The position numbers and the translations under genes are program-made. From Rhodococcus pyridinivorans (GTDB taxonomy: Bacteria; Actinomycetota; Actinomycetes; Mycobacteriales; Mycobacteriaceae): a stretch of 64,000 nucleotides of DNA. The stretch spans positions 3,224,001-3,288,000 of the forward strand of contig NZ_FNRX01000002.1 of assembly GCF_900105195.1 (NCBI RefSeq). Direction: 5' to 3'. A model generated the notes under the pieces. The model searched no databases. It worked only from the letters and a program-made list of their open reading frames with translations, and was not told the origin of the DNA. The stretch's first letter is position 1, and each line of letters opens with the position of its first letter. Shown piece after piece: positions 20,368 through 29,742 of the stretch.

Positions 20368-21012
20368 TCATGTCGCCGAGGCCGTCGGGCGCACCCGAGG
20401 TCGGGTCGCCGAGCGCACGGTCTCCACGAACAGCCGGTGCACGCGATGGTCACCGGTGATCTCGGGGTGGAAGGACGTCGCGATCACAGCGCCCTGCCGC
20501 ACTGCGACCACCCGGCCCGCCGCCGGCCCGTCCGGAACCGTGGCCAGGACCTCCACGTCGGGCCCGATCTCCTCCACCCACGGGGCTCGGATGAACACCG
20601 CGCGCACCGGCCCGTCGCCGAGACCCGTCATCGGCAGGTCGGTCTCGAACGAGTCGACCTGCCGGCCGAAGGCGTTGCGGCGCACCACGATGTCGAGGGC
20701 GTCGAGGTGTTCGGCGTCCTCGGTGGTGTCGAGCACCCGGGAGGCGAGCAGGATCATGCCGGCACACGAACCGTAGGCGGGCAGCCCGGCCTCCAACCGG
20801 GCCCGCAGCGGTTCGAGCAGATCGAACACACGCAGCAGACAGCTGACCGTAGTGGATTCGCCTCCCGGAAGGACGATGCCGTCGACCTCGTCGAGTTCGC
20901 GTTCGCGACGCACCGCGATCGTCCGCGCGCCTGCCTCCTCGAGAGCGCTGCGATGTTCGCGGACGTCGCCCTGCAATGCCAGGACGCCGATCGTGGGAGA
21001 GGAAATGGTCAC
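20368..21012 (-). CDS. pdxT: Pyridoxal 5'-phosphate synthase glutaminase subunit PdxT
   Basis: A 214-residue class I glutamine amidotransferase. Visible features: [13 protein letters not shown] at the N-terminus, [11 protein letters not shown], the nucleophile region [11 protein letters not shown] and the C-terminal [12 protein letters not shown] with the catalytic His-x-Glu. It releases ammonia from glutamine for PdxS to make vitamin B6. Start: GTG 21012 ([10 protein letters not shown]). pdxS lies 3 kb away at 24.1-25.0 kb, separated by tesB and the divergent RsbQ/RsbP-like pair, so pdxS and pdxT are not a simple operon here. Confidence 0.95.
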   Translation of the reverse strand: MTISSPTIGVLALQGDVREHRSALEEAGARTIAVRRERELDEVDGIVLPGGESTTVSCLLRVFDLLEPLRARLEAGLPAYGSCAGMILLASRVLDTTEDAEHLDALDIVVRRNAFGRQVDSFETDLPMTGLGDGPVRAVFIRAPWVEEIGPDVEVLATVPDGPAAGRVVAVRQGAVIATSFHPEITGDHRVHRLFVETVRSATRPRVRPTASAT

Positions 21013-21088
21013 CGTTGCCTGCCTGTCCGTTCGGGGTCGCCGATGCGCAGGCACTTTGTAGGGACGTCTTCGTCGGGGACGCCCTCGT

Positions 21089-21913
21089 TCAGGACTCGCG
21101 CAGGTACCGCGTGAGTCCTTCCTGCACCACCGCCGCGACCATGTTGCCGTTGCGATCGAAGATCCGCCCCTGGGTCAGTGCGCGCCCCAGCCCGGCGGAG
21201 GGTGACGTCTGGTCGTAAAGCAGCCAGTCGTCGGCGCGGAACGGCCGCAGGAACCACATCGCGTGGTCCAGCGATGCACCCTGCGTCCGTTCGTCGTCGT
21301 GGCCGACACTCGCCGAGCCGAGCAACGTCATGTCGCTCATGTACGCGAGCGTGCACACGTGGAAGACCGGGTCGTCGGGGAGGATCTCGCGGGACTTGAA
21401 CCACAGCTGCTGCTGTGCAGCCATCCTGCTCGACGAGTCCATCCGGTCGCGGGGAACGAACCGGAAGTCCCATTCGGCCCATTCCTTCTTCGCCCACAGC
21501 AGGGTCGCGTCGTCGACCACAGTCTCCGGATCGGGCAGTTCCTCCGGAGCCGGCACCCGCGGAATCGTGTCCTGGTGCTCGATCCCCTCGTCGCGTACGT
21601 GGAACGACGCCGACATCGTGAAGATCGCCTTGCCGTCCTGGACGGCCGTCACGCGCCGGGTGCAGAAGGAGCGGCCGTCGCGGATCCGGTCGACGAGGTA
21701 GACGATCTGCATCGTCGGGTTCCCCGGCCGGAGGAAGTAGCCGTGCAGCGAGTGGACCCCGAATGCGGGATCGACAGTGCGGACCGCCGACACGAGCGCC
21801 TGACCGGCCACCTGACCACCGAACGTCCGCGGCAGCAACGTCTCCGTCGCTATGCCCCGGAAGATGTCGTTCTCGATCTGTTCGAGCGCCAGGATCTGCT
21901 CGATCTTCGCCAT
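21089..21913 (-). CDS. tesB: Acyl-CoA thioesterase II
   Basis: A 274-residue double-hotdog thioesterase. Family phrases include [46 protein letters not shown] and, in the second half, [24 protein letters not shown] followed by [19 protein letters not shown]. It hydrolyses medium/long-chain acyl-CoAs. Start: ATG 21913 with aaggag 8 nt upstream. It precedes pdxT by 76 nt on the same strand, matching the mycobacterial order. Confidence 0.93.
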   Translation of the reverse strand: MAKIEQILALEQIENDIFRGIATETLLPRTFGGQVAGQALVSAVRTVDPAFGVHSLHGYFLRPGNPTMQIVYLVDRIRDGRSFCTRRVTAVQDGKAIFTMSASFHVRDEGIEHQDTIPRVPAPEELPDPETVVDDATLLWAKKEWAEWDFRFVPRDRMDSSSRMAAQQQLWFKSREILPDDPVFHVCTLAYMSDMTLLGSASVGHDDERTQGASLDHAMWFLRPFRADDWLLYDQTSPSAGLGRALTQGRIFDRNGNMVAAVVQEGLTRYLRES

Positions 21914-22005
21914 GGGAACTCCTTCTGTGCACCGTACGCAAGAAGGCTAGCTGCACGGAGGTGTGCCGAACGCCGTGTCCCCGGAAGGTGGCGAGAGAAC
22001 CGGGA

Positions 22006-22022
22006 TCGCTATCGAGTAGCGA
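22006..22022. promoter_or_regulatory. Palindrome upstream of the RsbQ-like gene
   Basis: TCGCTA (22006-22011), spacer tcgag, TAGCGA (22017-22022) form a perfect inverted repeat 33 nt before the RsbQ-like start, in the 142-nt space shared with divergent tesB. It could be an operator or a short RNA hairpin; no regulator is implicated. Confidence 0.35.
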
Positions 22023-22055
22023 ATATGACACCCTCGGGAGAACGGAGGGGGTGCA

Positions 22056-22877
22056 ATGCGACAAGTCACCGATATGGTGCGCAGGAACAGCGTGACGATC
22101 ACGGGCAACCGACAGGGCCCGGTGGTCGTCCTCGCGCACGGTTTCGGCTGCGACCAGCACCTGTGGCGCCTGATGATCCCGCTGCTCGAACCCGACTTCA
22201 CCGTGGTGCGGTTCGACCACGTCGGCTCCGGGCGTTCCGATGCGACCGCCTGGGACTCCCAGCGCTACTCGCGGATGGAGACCTACGCCGAGGACGTCGT
22301 GGACCTGTGCCGGAGCCTGGATCTCGGGCAGGTGCTCTTCGTCGGCCACTCGGTGAGCGCATCGATCGGTGTCCTCGCGGCGGCCGCTGCCCCGGAGGTC
22401 TTCTCCGGTCTCGTGCTGCTCGCGCCGTCCCCGCGCTTCATCGACGATCCGGCCAGCGGATACCGAGGTGGGTTCAGCACCGACGACATCGACGAGCTGC
22501 TCGAATCCCTCGAGGCGAACTATCTGGGCTGGACCGAGTCGATGGCGCCGGTCATCATGGGCAATCCCGAGCGACCGGAGCTCGGCGACGAACTCGCCGA
22601 GATCTTCTGCCGCACGGATCCCGAGGTGGCGCGCGTCTTCGCCCGGGTGACCTTCCTGTCCGACAACCGCTCCGACCTGGCCGCGGTGTCGGTGCCCACG
22701 CTCGTCGCCCAGTGCGCCCACGATGCGATCGCTCCGCGCGAGGTCGGTGCCTTCGTTCACGAGCAGATCCCCGGGAGCGAACTCGTGACCCTGAACGCGA
22801 CCGGCCACTGCCCGCAGCTCAGCGCACCCGAAGAGACAGCAGCCGCGATCGCGGCGTTCGCGCGCCGATCGGGGTGA
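22056..22877 (+). CDS. RsbQ-like alpha/beta hydrolase
   Basis: A 273-residue alpha/beta hydrolase closely patterned on RsbQ of Bacillus subtilis: VLAHGFGCDQHLW oxyanion loop, FDHVGSGRSD, nucleophile GHSVSASIGVLAA (Ser99), LLAPSPRFIDD, the Asp in AHDAIAP and His in GHCPQLSAPEE. RsbQ partners a PAS-domain phosphatase, RsbP, to signal energy stress; the same fold gave plant KAI2/D14 receptors. Ribosome site ggaggggg precedes the ATG at 22056. The stop overlaps the next start (GTGA), and that gene encodes an RsbP-like protein, which strongly supports the call. Confidence 0.88.
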   Translation: MRQVTDMVRRNSVTITGNRQGPVVVLAHGFGCDQHLWRLMIPLLEPDFTVVRFDHVGSGRSDATAWDSQRYSRMETYAEDVVDLCRSLDLGQVLFVGHSVSASIGVLAAAAAPEVFSGLVLLAPSPRFIDDPASGYRGGFSTDDIDELLESLEANYLGWTESMAPVIMGNPERPELGDELAEIFCRTDPEVARVFARVTFLSDNRSDLAAVSVPTLVAQCAHDAIAPREVGAFVHEQIPGSELVTLNATGHCPQLSAPEETAAAIAAFARRSG

Positions 22878-24070
22878 CGGCGACGACCGATCGAACCCTC
22901 GATCCCCGTATCCGACACGGCGATGCGCTGTACGACAACGCGCCGTGCGGATTCCTGACGACGCTCCCGGACGGCCGGATCACGGAGATCAACCGGACCT
23001 TGACGGACTGGCTCGGGTTCACGAGCGACGAACTGGTCGGCAAGCGGTACTTCTCGGACCTTCTCAGCGTGGGCGGCCGCATCTACCACGAGACCCACTA
23101 CGCGCCGCTCCTCCTCATGCACGGACAGATCAACGGGATCGCCCTCGAACTCGTCCGTGCCGACCGGACCCGGCTGCCGGTCCTGGCCGCCTCGGTGGTC
23201 GAGCCGGACGCCGAGGGCAGGCCCACGCTGATCCGCACGATGCTGTTCGATGCCCGCGAGCGCCGCGCCTACGAGACGGAACTGCTCCGTGCCCGTCGCG
23301 AGGCCGAACTCGAGCGTGAGCGGCTCCGCACGATCAACGCCACACTCCAGGCGACCCTTCTTCCGCCGAGCCTGCCCGCGGTACCGGGACTCGAGGTCGA
23401 CGCGTACTACCACATCGCGTCCCCCGACGAGGTCGGCGGCGACTTCTACGACCTGTTCCCCGCGCGCGCCGGCACGTGGGGGCTGTTCCTCGGCGATGTG
23501 TGTGGAAAGGGCGCTCGCGCAGCGGCGGTGACGTCGATCGTCCGCTACACGCTGCGCGCCGCGGCGGTCTACGAGACGGTCCCGTCCGCGGCGCTCAGGA
23601 CGCTCAACACCACCCTGCTCGACGAACGCGACAGCGAAACGCGAGCCCCCTTCTGCACGCTCACCTTCGGCACGGTCGCGCCCGATCCGGACACCGGACG
23701 GGTCGACATCCGTCTCGCCTCGGGTGGGCATCCGCCGCCGCTCCTCGTGCGCGCGAACGGCAACGTCGACTATCTCCCCACGATCGGCGGACAGCTGATC
23801 GGAATGCTGCCCACGCCGCGGCTCGTCGAGCACACCTTCGCGCTGCGCCCCGGCGACACGCTGCTGCTGTACACCGACGGGGTGACCGAGGCTCTCGTCT
23901 CCGGTGAGACCCGTGAACGCTTCGGGGAGGACCGGCTCCTCGAGCACGTCCTCGCATCGAAACCGACGAGCGCGGCGGAAGCGGTCGGGGCCGTCCGCGA
24001 GGCGCTCGCGACGCTCGGGGCGGGCGTGCAGGACGACGTCGCCCTGCTCGCCCTGCACGCGCCCCGGTAG
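22874..24070 (+). CDS. PAS domain-PP2C phosphatase, RsbP-like
   Basis: A 398-residue protein: PAS domain at about 15-125 (DNAPCGFLTTLPDGRITEIN), coiled coil at 126-160 with the LLP-PSLPAVPGLEV entry, and a SpoIIE/RsbU-type PP2C phosphatase domain at 165-395. Metal-binding aspartates are in EVGGDFYD (186-193) and GDVCGKG (207-213), with LYTDGVTEA and QDDVALLAL near the end. It should dephosphorylate an anti-anti-sigma factor to free a stress sigma factor. The GTG at 22874 overlaps the RsbQ-like stop; the much longer ORF is a read-through. No RsbV/RsbW genes are in the window. Confidence 0.88.
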   Translation: MTATTDRTLDPRIRHGDALYDNAPCGFLTTLPDGRITEINRTLTDWLGFTSDELVGKRYFSDLLSVGGRIYHETHYAPLLLMHGQINGIALELVRADRTRLPVLAASVVEPDAEGRPTLIRTMLFDARERRAYETELLRARREAELERERLRTINATLQATLLPPSLPAVPGLEVDAYYHIASPDEVGGDFYDLFPARAGTWGLFLGDVCGKGARAAAVTSIVRYTLRAAAVYETVPSAALRTLNTTLLDERDSETRAPFCTLTFGTVAPDPDTGRVDIRLASGGHPPPLLVRANGNVDYLPTIGGQLIGMLPTPRLVEHTFALRPGDTLLLYTDGVTEALVSGETRERFGEDRLLEHVLASKPTSAAEAVGAVREALATLGAGVQDDVALLALHAPR

Positions 24071-24075
24071 AACGA

Positions 24076-24978
<903 letters not shown>

Positions 24979-25079
24979 GATGGGAGTCCTCCTCGGTGGA
25001 CGGATCGGCGAAAGCTGCCGGCGCACGGGCGACGGGCAGCGGAACCGAGCCTAGGGGCGCAGCCGAGCCGGTCCTATAG

Positions 25080-25182
25080 CCAGTTCGGAACAACTGGACT
25101 GCCGCACACCGGTCCACTCCTCGGACGGGCACTGAAGATCCCGCGCATTCCCCAAAGGAACCGTCCAGTTTCGCGAACTGGA
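25080..25182 (-). promoter_or_regulatory. Two CCAGTT/AACTGG palindromes upstream of pdxS
   Basis: CCAGTT-6-AACTGG at 25080-25097 and TCCAGTT-5-AACTGGA at 25164-25182 share half-sites and lie 100-205 nt before the pdxS start. On the minus strand a TATAGG hexamer, a possible -10, directly follows the proximal copy. This is the layout of paired operators for a dimeric regulator, possibly the PLP-responsive MocR-type PdxR; the regulator itself is not in the window. Confidence 0.5.
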
Positions 25183-25228
25183 TCTCTACGTGAGAGGCCC
25201 TGCGGCCGGACCGAAAGGGTTCAAAATT

Positions 25229-26311
25229 TCACCGGATCGCGCGGATCTCGGGCTCCAGCCGCCGCGTCGCAACCTGCCTCGCCTCATCGAGGAGCTCGGG
25301 CAGATCGTGCGGGTAGACCGGGTTCCCGGACCGCACCAGCGCCTGCAGTTCGTCGTCGTCGAACCAGCGATGGTCGAGGCGCATGCTCCGTTCGAGATCG
25401 GTGAAGCCGTCTGCAGCGGGTTCGAAGGACGGCACCCGCACCGAGAAGAACAGCTCCTCCGAGTGCAGGACCTCACCGTTGAACGGGAAGACGGCCACGC
25501 GCCGCCACATCGGCCCGCACAGGAGGTCGCGCTCGACCCGCAGACCGGTCTCCTCGGCGAGCTCCCGGAGCGCGGCCGTCGCCAGGTCCTCGCCGGGCTC
25601 GACGGCGCCACCGATCGTGAACCAGAAGTGCCGCTCGGGCACCGCGGGGTCGTGTCCGCGCAGCAGCAGGACCCGGCCGTCCTCGTCGAGCACGACGACG
25701 CGAGCCGACGTGCGTGCCCGATCCGGCACCGGGGTGGTCCGCGAAGCGGGAGCAGGGGCCGCTCCTGAGGAAGGGGACGTGCCGGGAACGGCCGGAGGCG
25801 CGGTGGCGACCGCACCCGCCCGCTCGGCAATCTCGAAATAGGTGGGCAGCGGCGCGGTTCCCCCGAGGTGCAACCAGCGGACCGGCCGTCGGGTGCGCAA
25901 CGCCAGGGTGTCGCGCACCGCGTCGTTGTGGAAACGACGGGCGATGAGCACCCGCGCCTCCGCGTCGGCGAGCTCGGCCACGAGTTGGGGGCGCAGCCGG
26001 CCGGTCTCGAGCCGTGCCAAGGAGGCCGACAACGCGTTCTCGGCCTCCTCGCGCCGGGCGCGGTCCGCACGTTCGGCAGTATCGGCGAGCAGGGCGAGTG
26101 TGCGTCCCTCCGGGACCGGGATCGACGCCACGATGCTCCGCACGACCGCCGCGCGACGCGCCAGGGCCGCATCGAGTGCCTGCCAGGACAGATCCGAGCG
26201 CACATGGAGGCGGTCGAGTCGGTTGGCGGTGGAATAGGCCCACACACTGATCGCCACGACCACGGCGGCGATCAGCGACAGGACGAGGATCGTCACCGCG
26301 CTGACGGTCAC
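25229..26311 (-). CDS. LemA-like domain fused to Nudix hydrolase
   Basis: A 360-residue membrane protein. Residues 4-26 form a transmembrane helix; residues 30-165 resemble LemA (NRLDRLHVRSDLSWQALDAALARR, then ARRFHNDAVRDTLALR and PLPTYFEIAE). A Pro/Ala/Ser linker (about 168-200) leads to a Nudix domain (200-345) with the box GGAVEPGEDLATAALRELAEETGL, all catalytic glutamates present. Nudix enzymes cleave nucleoside diphosphate-linked compounds; the substrate is unknown. Its GTG overlaps the pimA stop, making it the last gene of the PIM operon, as Rv2609c in M. tuberculosis. The terminal DNA abuts the pdxS palindromes. Confidence 0.78.
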   Translation of the reverse strand: MTVSAVTILVLSLIAAVVVAISVWAYSTANRLDRLHVRSDLSWQALDAALARRAAVVRSIVASIPVPEGRTLALLADTAERADRARREEAENALSASLARLETGRLRPQLVAELADAEARVLIARRFHNDAVRDTLALRTRRPVRWLHLGGTAPLPTYFEIAERAGAVATAPPAVPGTSPSSGAAPAPASRTTPVPDRARTSARVVVLDEDGRVLLLRGHDPAVPERHFWFTIGGAVEPGEDLATAALRELAEETGLRVERDLLCGPMWRRVAVFPFNGEVLHSEELFFSVRVPSFEPAADGFTDLERSMRLDHRWFDDDELQALVRSGNPVYPHDLPELLDEARQVATRRLEPEIRAIR

Positions 26312-27435
26312 GACCGGACCTCCCGCACCGGGCCGGCACCGACGGTGACGGTCTCGTAGACCCGCAGGATCTGATCTGCGACCACCGGCCAGTCGTACGC
26401 TTCGACCACCGTGGATCCGAAGTCGACCAATGCCTGCCGGCGGTCGTCGTCGTCGAGGACCTCGAGGAGTCCACGCGCGAGCGCATCGGCATCGGCGACC
26501 GGGACGAGGACCCCGGCCTGCCCGTCGCGCAGTACCCGGCGGAAGGCGTCGAGCTGGGAGGCGACGACCGCCGTCCCCGCGGCCATGGCCTCGACGAGCA
26601 CGATGCCGAAGCTCTCACCACCGAGGTTCGGCGCGCAGTACACGTCGGCGCTGCGCATCGCGGACGCCTTCTCGTCGTCGTCGACCTGCCCGAGCAGCCG
26701 CAAGTGCCGGAAGTAGCGTCCCGCTTCCTTCCGCAAGCGGTCCTCGTCACCGCGCCCGACCACGAGGATCTCGATGTCGGGATGTCGGGCGACGAGCGCC
26801 GGCAACGCGCCGAGCAGGATCTCCATGCCCTTGCGGGGTTCGTCGTACCGGCCGAGGAAGAGCACCGTGCGGCCCGCTCGCGGGTAGCCCGGCAGCAGCG
26901 GGGCGTGCCGGAAGAACGGCACGTCCACACCGTTGGGGATCTCGACCGCATCGGCACCGAGAGAGGTGACCTGCCACCGCCGGGCCAGCTCGGACACCGC
27001 GATCCGGCCGCTGATCTTCTCGAGATAGGGCTGCAGGACACCCTGGAAGGTGCTGAGCACCAGCGATTTCGTCGTCGACGTGTGGAAGGTCGCGACGATC
27101 GGTCCTTCCGCCACCTTGAGCGCGAGCATCGACAGGCTCGGCGCGTTCGGTTCGTGGATGTGGAGGACGTCGAAATCGTTGTCGTTGATCCACCGGCGGA
27201 CCCGGGCATAGGAGACCGGACCGAAACTCAGGCGCGCGACGGACCCGTTGTACGGGATCGCGACGGCGCGACCGGCGGAGACGACGAAGTCGGGCAGGGG
27301 CGTCGTCTCCGACGCGGGTGCCAGCACACTCACCTCGTGCCCGCGGCCGATGAGGACCTCCGCGAGATCCACGACGTGTGCCTGTACTCCACCGGGAACG
27401 TCGAAGGAGTACGGGCAGACCATCCCGATCCTCAC
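26308..27435 (-). CDS. pimA: Phosphatidylinositol alpha-mannosyltransferase PimA
   Basis: A 375-residue GT4 glycosyltransferase. It starts MRIGMVCPYSFDVPGGVQAHV, with the acceptor-side GGVQ loop, and carries the GDP-mannose site motif GESFGIVLVEAMAAGTAVVAS. It adds the first mannose to phosphatidylinositol at the inner membrane face. The GTG at 27435 directly follows the patA TAG, with no gap. Together with pgsA and patA it initiates phosphatidylinositol-mannoside, lipomannan and lipoarabinomannan synthesis. Confidence 0.95.
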   Translation of the reverse strand: MRIGMVCPYSFDVPGGVQAHVVDLAEVLIGRGHEVSVLAPASETTPLPDFVVSAGRAVAIPYNGSVARLSFGPVSYARVRRWINDNDFDVLHIHEPNAPSLSMLALKVAEGPIVATFHTSTTKSLVLSTFQGVLQPYLEKISGRIAVSELARRWQVTSLGADAVEIPNGVDVPFFRHAPLLPGYPRAGRTVLFLGRYDEPRKGMEILLGALPALVARHPDIEILVVGRGDEDRLRKEAGRYFRHLRLLGQVDDDEKASAMRSADVYCAPNLGGESFGIVLVEAMAAGTAVVASQLDAFRRVLRDGQAGVLVPVADADALARGLLEVLDDDDRRQALVDFGSTVVEAYDWPVVADQILRVYETVTVGAGPVREVRS

Positions 27436-28338
27436 CTACGCCTCCATCCGGGCGCGGCGAGCCTCCGACAAGTCGTCGAGCCACAACGGCTGCAGCATGT
27501 GCCAGTCCTCGGGGTGGGCGGCGATGTTGGCGGCGAACCGGTCGGCGAGGGCCTGTGTGGCAGCGTCGATCCCGACACTCACGTCGAGCTCCGGATCCAC
27601 GCGGAACCCCCAGCCGTCCTCGGTGAACCAGCAGTGCACCGGCAACAGTGCCGCACCGGTGTCGATGGCCAGTTTCGCCGGTCCGGCGGGCATGCGGGTG
27701 GGTTCGCCGAAGAAGGTGACCGGCACTCCCTTGCGGGCGAGGTCGCGTTCGCCGAGCAGGCACACGATCCGGTTGTCGCGCAACCGCGCGGCAAGCTCCC
27801 CGAACGGCGGCGTCTCCCCGCCGCTCGAGGGGAAGATCTCGAAACCGAGACCCTCGCGGTAGTCCACGAAACGGCGGTAGAGGGACTCCGGACGCAGGCG
27901 CTCGGCGACCGTGGTCAATCCGCCGAAGTAGCGGACGCACCACACGCCGGCGAGATCCCAGTTCCCACTGTGGGGCAGCGCCAGGATCGCGCCGCGACCG
28001 GCGGCGAGCGCCGCCTCGATGTGCTCACGGCCCTCGATGGACGAATCGATCGACTTCGCGGTCGCGTCGAGATCCATCGATGGCAGGCGGAACGCCTCGC
28101 GCCAGTAGCGCGCGTAGGACCGGACCGACCGGCGGATCAGATCGTCGGGCACCTCGTGCGGCTGCACCCCGAGCACCCGCGCGAGGTTGCGGCGCAGTTG
28201 CTGCGGTCCGCCGCCACGGCGCGCCGCATGGTCGGCGCCGGCGTCGAACAACCGTCGCGCGACGCCGTCGGGCAGTGCCCGGACCAGGCGCCAGCCACCC
28301 GCGTACGCGAGATCGGACGCCTTCTCGCCGACACTCAC
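27436..28338 (-). CDS. patA: Phosphatidylinositol mannoside acyltransferase
   Basis: A 300-residue LpxL/HtrB-type acyltransferase. The catalytic HX4D is HSGNWD (H123, D128), with FFGEPTRMPAGPAKLAI in the later substrate region. It transfers palmitoyl to the mannose placed by PimA. Start: GTG 28338 overlapping the pgsA stop (GTGA); a longer reading frame back to 29061 runs antisense to sense of pgsA and is rejected. The order pgsA-patA-pimA is the conserved PIM cluster. Confidence 0.92.
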   Translation of the reverse strand: MSVGEKASDLAYAGGWRLVRALPDGVARRLFDAGADHAARRGGGPQQLRRNLARVLGVQPHEVPDDLIRRSVRSYARYWREAFRLPSMDLDATAKSIDSSIEGREHIEAALAAGRGAILALPHSGNWDLAGVWCVRYFGGLTTVAERLRPESLYRRFVDYREGLGFEIFPSSGGETPPFGELAARLRDNRIVCLLGERDLARKGVPVTFFGEPTRMPAGPAKLAIDTGAALLPVHCWFTEDGWGFRVDPELDVSVGIDAATQALADRFAANIAAHPEDWHMLQPLWLDDLSEARRARMEA

Positions 28339-29006
28339 TGTGCTCCCCCGTCGTCCCGGGTCTCCGTCGTCCCCCCGGCCGGGGGCGTGATGGGAAGCAG
28401 TTCGCGCGCACCCGCGGAGTTGCGGACGGCGAGCACCCGCTGGAAGACGGTGATCACCGATCCGACGACGAGCAGCCACATGGCGATGTGGATCGCCCAG
28501 TCGAGTCCGAGGCCGGTGAGACCGGCGCCGACGAGCACGATCACGAGCCGGTCGGGTCGTTCGATCAGACCGCCGTCGGCGGACAGTCCACTCGCTTCGG
28601 CCCGCGCCTTCGCGTACGAGATGACCTGCGAGGTCACCAGACAGAGCAGGGTGGCGACGAACAGCGGACGGCTCTGCTCGTGGTAGACGGCCCACCACGC
28701 GAGACCGGCGAAGATCGCTCCGTCGGCGACCCGGTCGCAGGTCGCGTCGAGAACCGCGCCGAAGCGCGTTCCGCCACCGCGGGCCCGGGCCATGGCTCCG
28801 TCGAGCATGTCGAACATGACGAACAGCCAGATGACCATCGCACCCCAGAACAGGTGTCCCATGGGGAACAGGGTCACGGCGGCGGCGATCGTGGCGACGG
28901 TGCCGACGACTGTGACGGCGTCCGGAGTCAGGCCGGTACGGATCAGCGCCTTGCCGAGCGGCGCGGTGACCTTCGACACCGACGCACGCCCGAAGAAGCT
29001 CAGCAT
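28335..29006 (-). CDS. pgsA: CDP-alcohol phosphotransferase (phosphatidylinositol phosphate synthase)
   Basis: A 223-residue membrane enzyme with about six helices. The CDP-alcohol phosphotransferase signature DMLDGAMARARGGGTRFG continues to AVLDATCD, giving catalytic Asp66, Asp69, Asp87 and Asp91. By context (patA, pimA downstream) it should make the phosphatidylinositol (phosphate) that PimA mannosylates. Start: ATG 29006 (MLSFFGRASVSKVT); the longer ORF overlaps the intergenic space and HIT gene antisense. The C-terminal tail is Pro/Thr-rich. Confidence 0.92.
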   Translation of the reverse strand: MLSFFGRASVSKVTAPLGKALIRTGLTPDAVTVVGTVATIAAAVTLFPMGHLFWGAMVIWLFVMFDMLDGAMARARGGGTRFGAVLDATCDRVADGAIFAGLAWWAVYHEQSRPLFVATLLCLVTSQVISYAKARAEASGLSADGGLIERPDRLVIVLVGAGLTGLGLDWAIHIAMWLLVVGSVITVFQRVLAVRNSAGARELLPITPPAGGTTETRDDGGAQ

Positions 29007-29157
29007 CCCGCGACCCCTGTCTTCCTGTCCGACCGTTGTGTCCGGAATCCGATCCTGCCACGAGTAGGGCCGGGAATGCGCAGTCGGCCCGCAGCGGATC
29101 GACACGCGAACGGCACCACGGCCGTACGATGCGATCGCGACGACTCGGGGAAGGCTG

Positions 29158-29742
29158 TCACTCGTCCCATGCCGAGGCGAGCAGTGCACGGGTGTCGCGC
29201 AGCAACTGCACCATGACCTTCGACCCACCGAGGACGGTGATGAAGTTGGCGTCGCCGCCCCAGCGCGGCACGACGTGCAGGTGGAGATGCTCGGCCAGCG
29301 AGCCTCCCGCCGCGGCACCGAGGTTGAGGCCGACGTTGAAGCCGTGCGGACGCGAGACGCGCTTGATGACGCGGAGCGCCCGCTGCGCGAACTGCATGAG
29401 TTCGGCGCTCTCCTCGGGCGTCAGGTCCTCGAGGTTGGCCACCCGGCGATACGGTACGACCATCAGGTGCCCCGGGTTGTACGGGTACAGGTTGAGCACC
29501 GCGTACACCGTTTCGCCGCGAGCGACGACGAGACCTTCCTCGTCGGACATCTTCGGGATATCGGTAAAGGGTTCGTACGGCTCGTCGCGACCTCGCGGGG
29601 ACTCGGTGATGTACGACATCCGGTGCGGCGACCACAGGCGCTGCAGGTGGTCGGACTCCCCCACACCGCGATCGACCATCGACGCGGGACTGTCGTCGGT
29701 CGCGGGGATGTCGGCCGGCCCCGGAATGCGATCGCCCGTCAC
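29158..29742 (-). CDS. HIT domain protein (Ap4A phosphorylase-like)
   Basis: A 194-residue histidine-triad nucleotide-binding protein. The triad is [13 protein letters not shown] (H152, H154, H156), with [12 protein letters not shown] upstream. The M. tuberculosis orthologue next to thrS (Rv2613c) is reported as a diadenosine tetraphosphate phosphorylase; I transfer that as likely. Start: GTG 29742, overlapping the thrS stop (GTGA). The first 45 residues are variable and include [12 protein letters not shown], a family feature. ThrRS itself can make Ap4A, so the pairing is sensible. Confidence 0.88.
   Translation of the reverse strand: MTGDRIPGPADIPATDDSPASMVDRGVGESDHLQRLWSPHRMSYITESPRGRDEPYEPFTDIPKMSDEEGLVVARGETVYAVLNLYPYNPGHLMVVPYRRVANLEDLTPEESAELMQFAQRALRVIKRVSRPHGFNVGLNLGAAAGGSLAEHLHLHVVPRWGGDANFITVLGGSKVMVQLLRDTRALLASAWDE

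Noticed and set aside
21263..22873. N-terminal extension of the RsbP-like ORF
   Set aside because: It overlaps tesB antisense and the RsbQ-like gene in another frame; the real start is the GTG at 22874 that overlaps the RsbQ-like stop.
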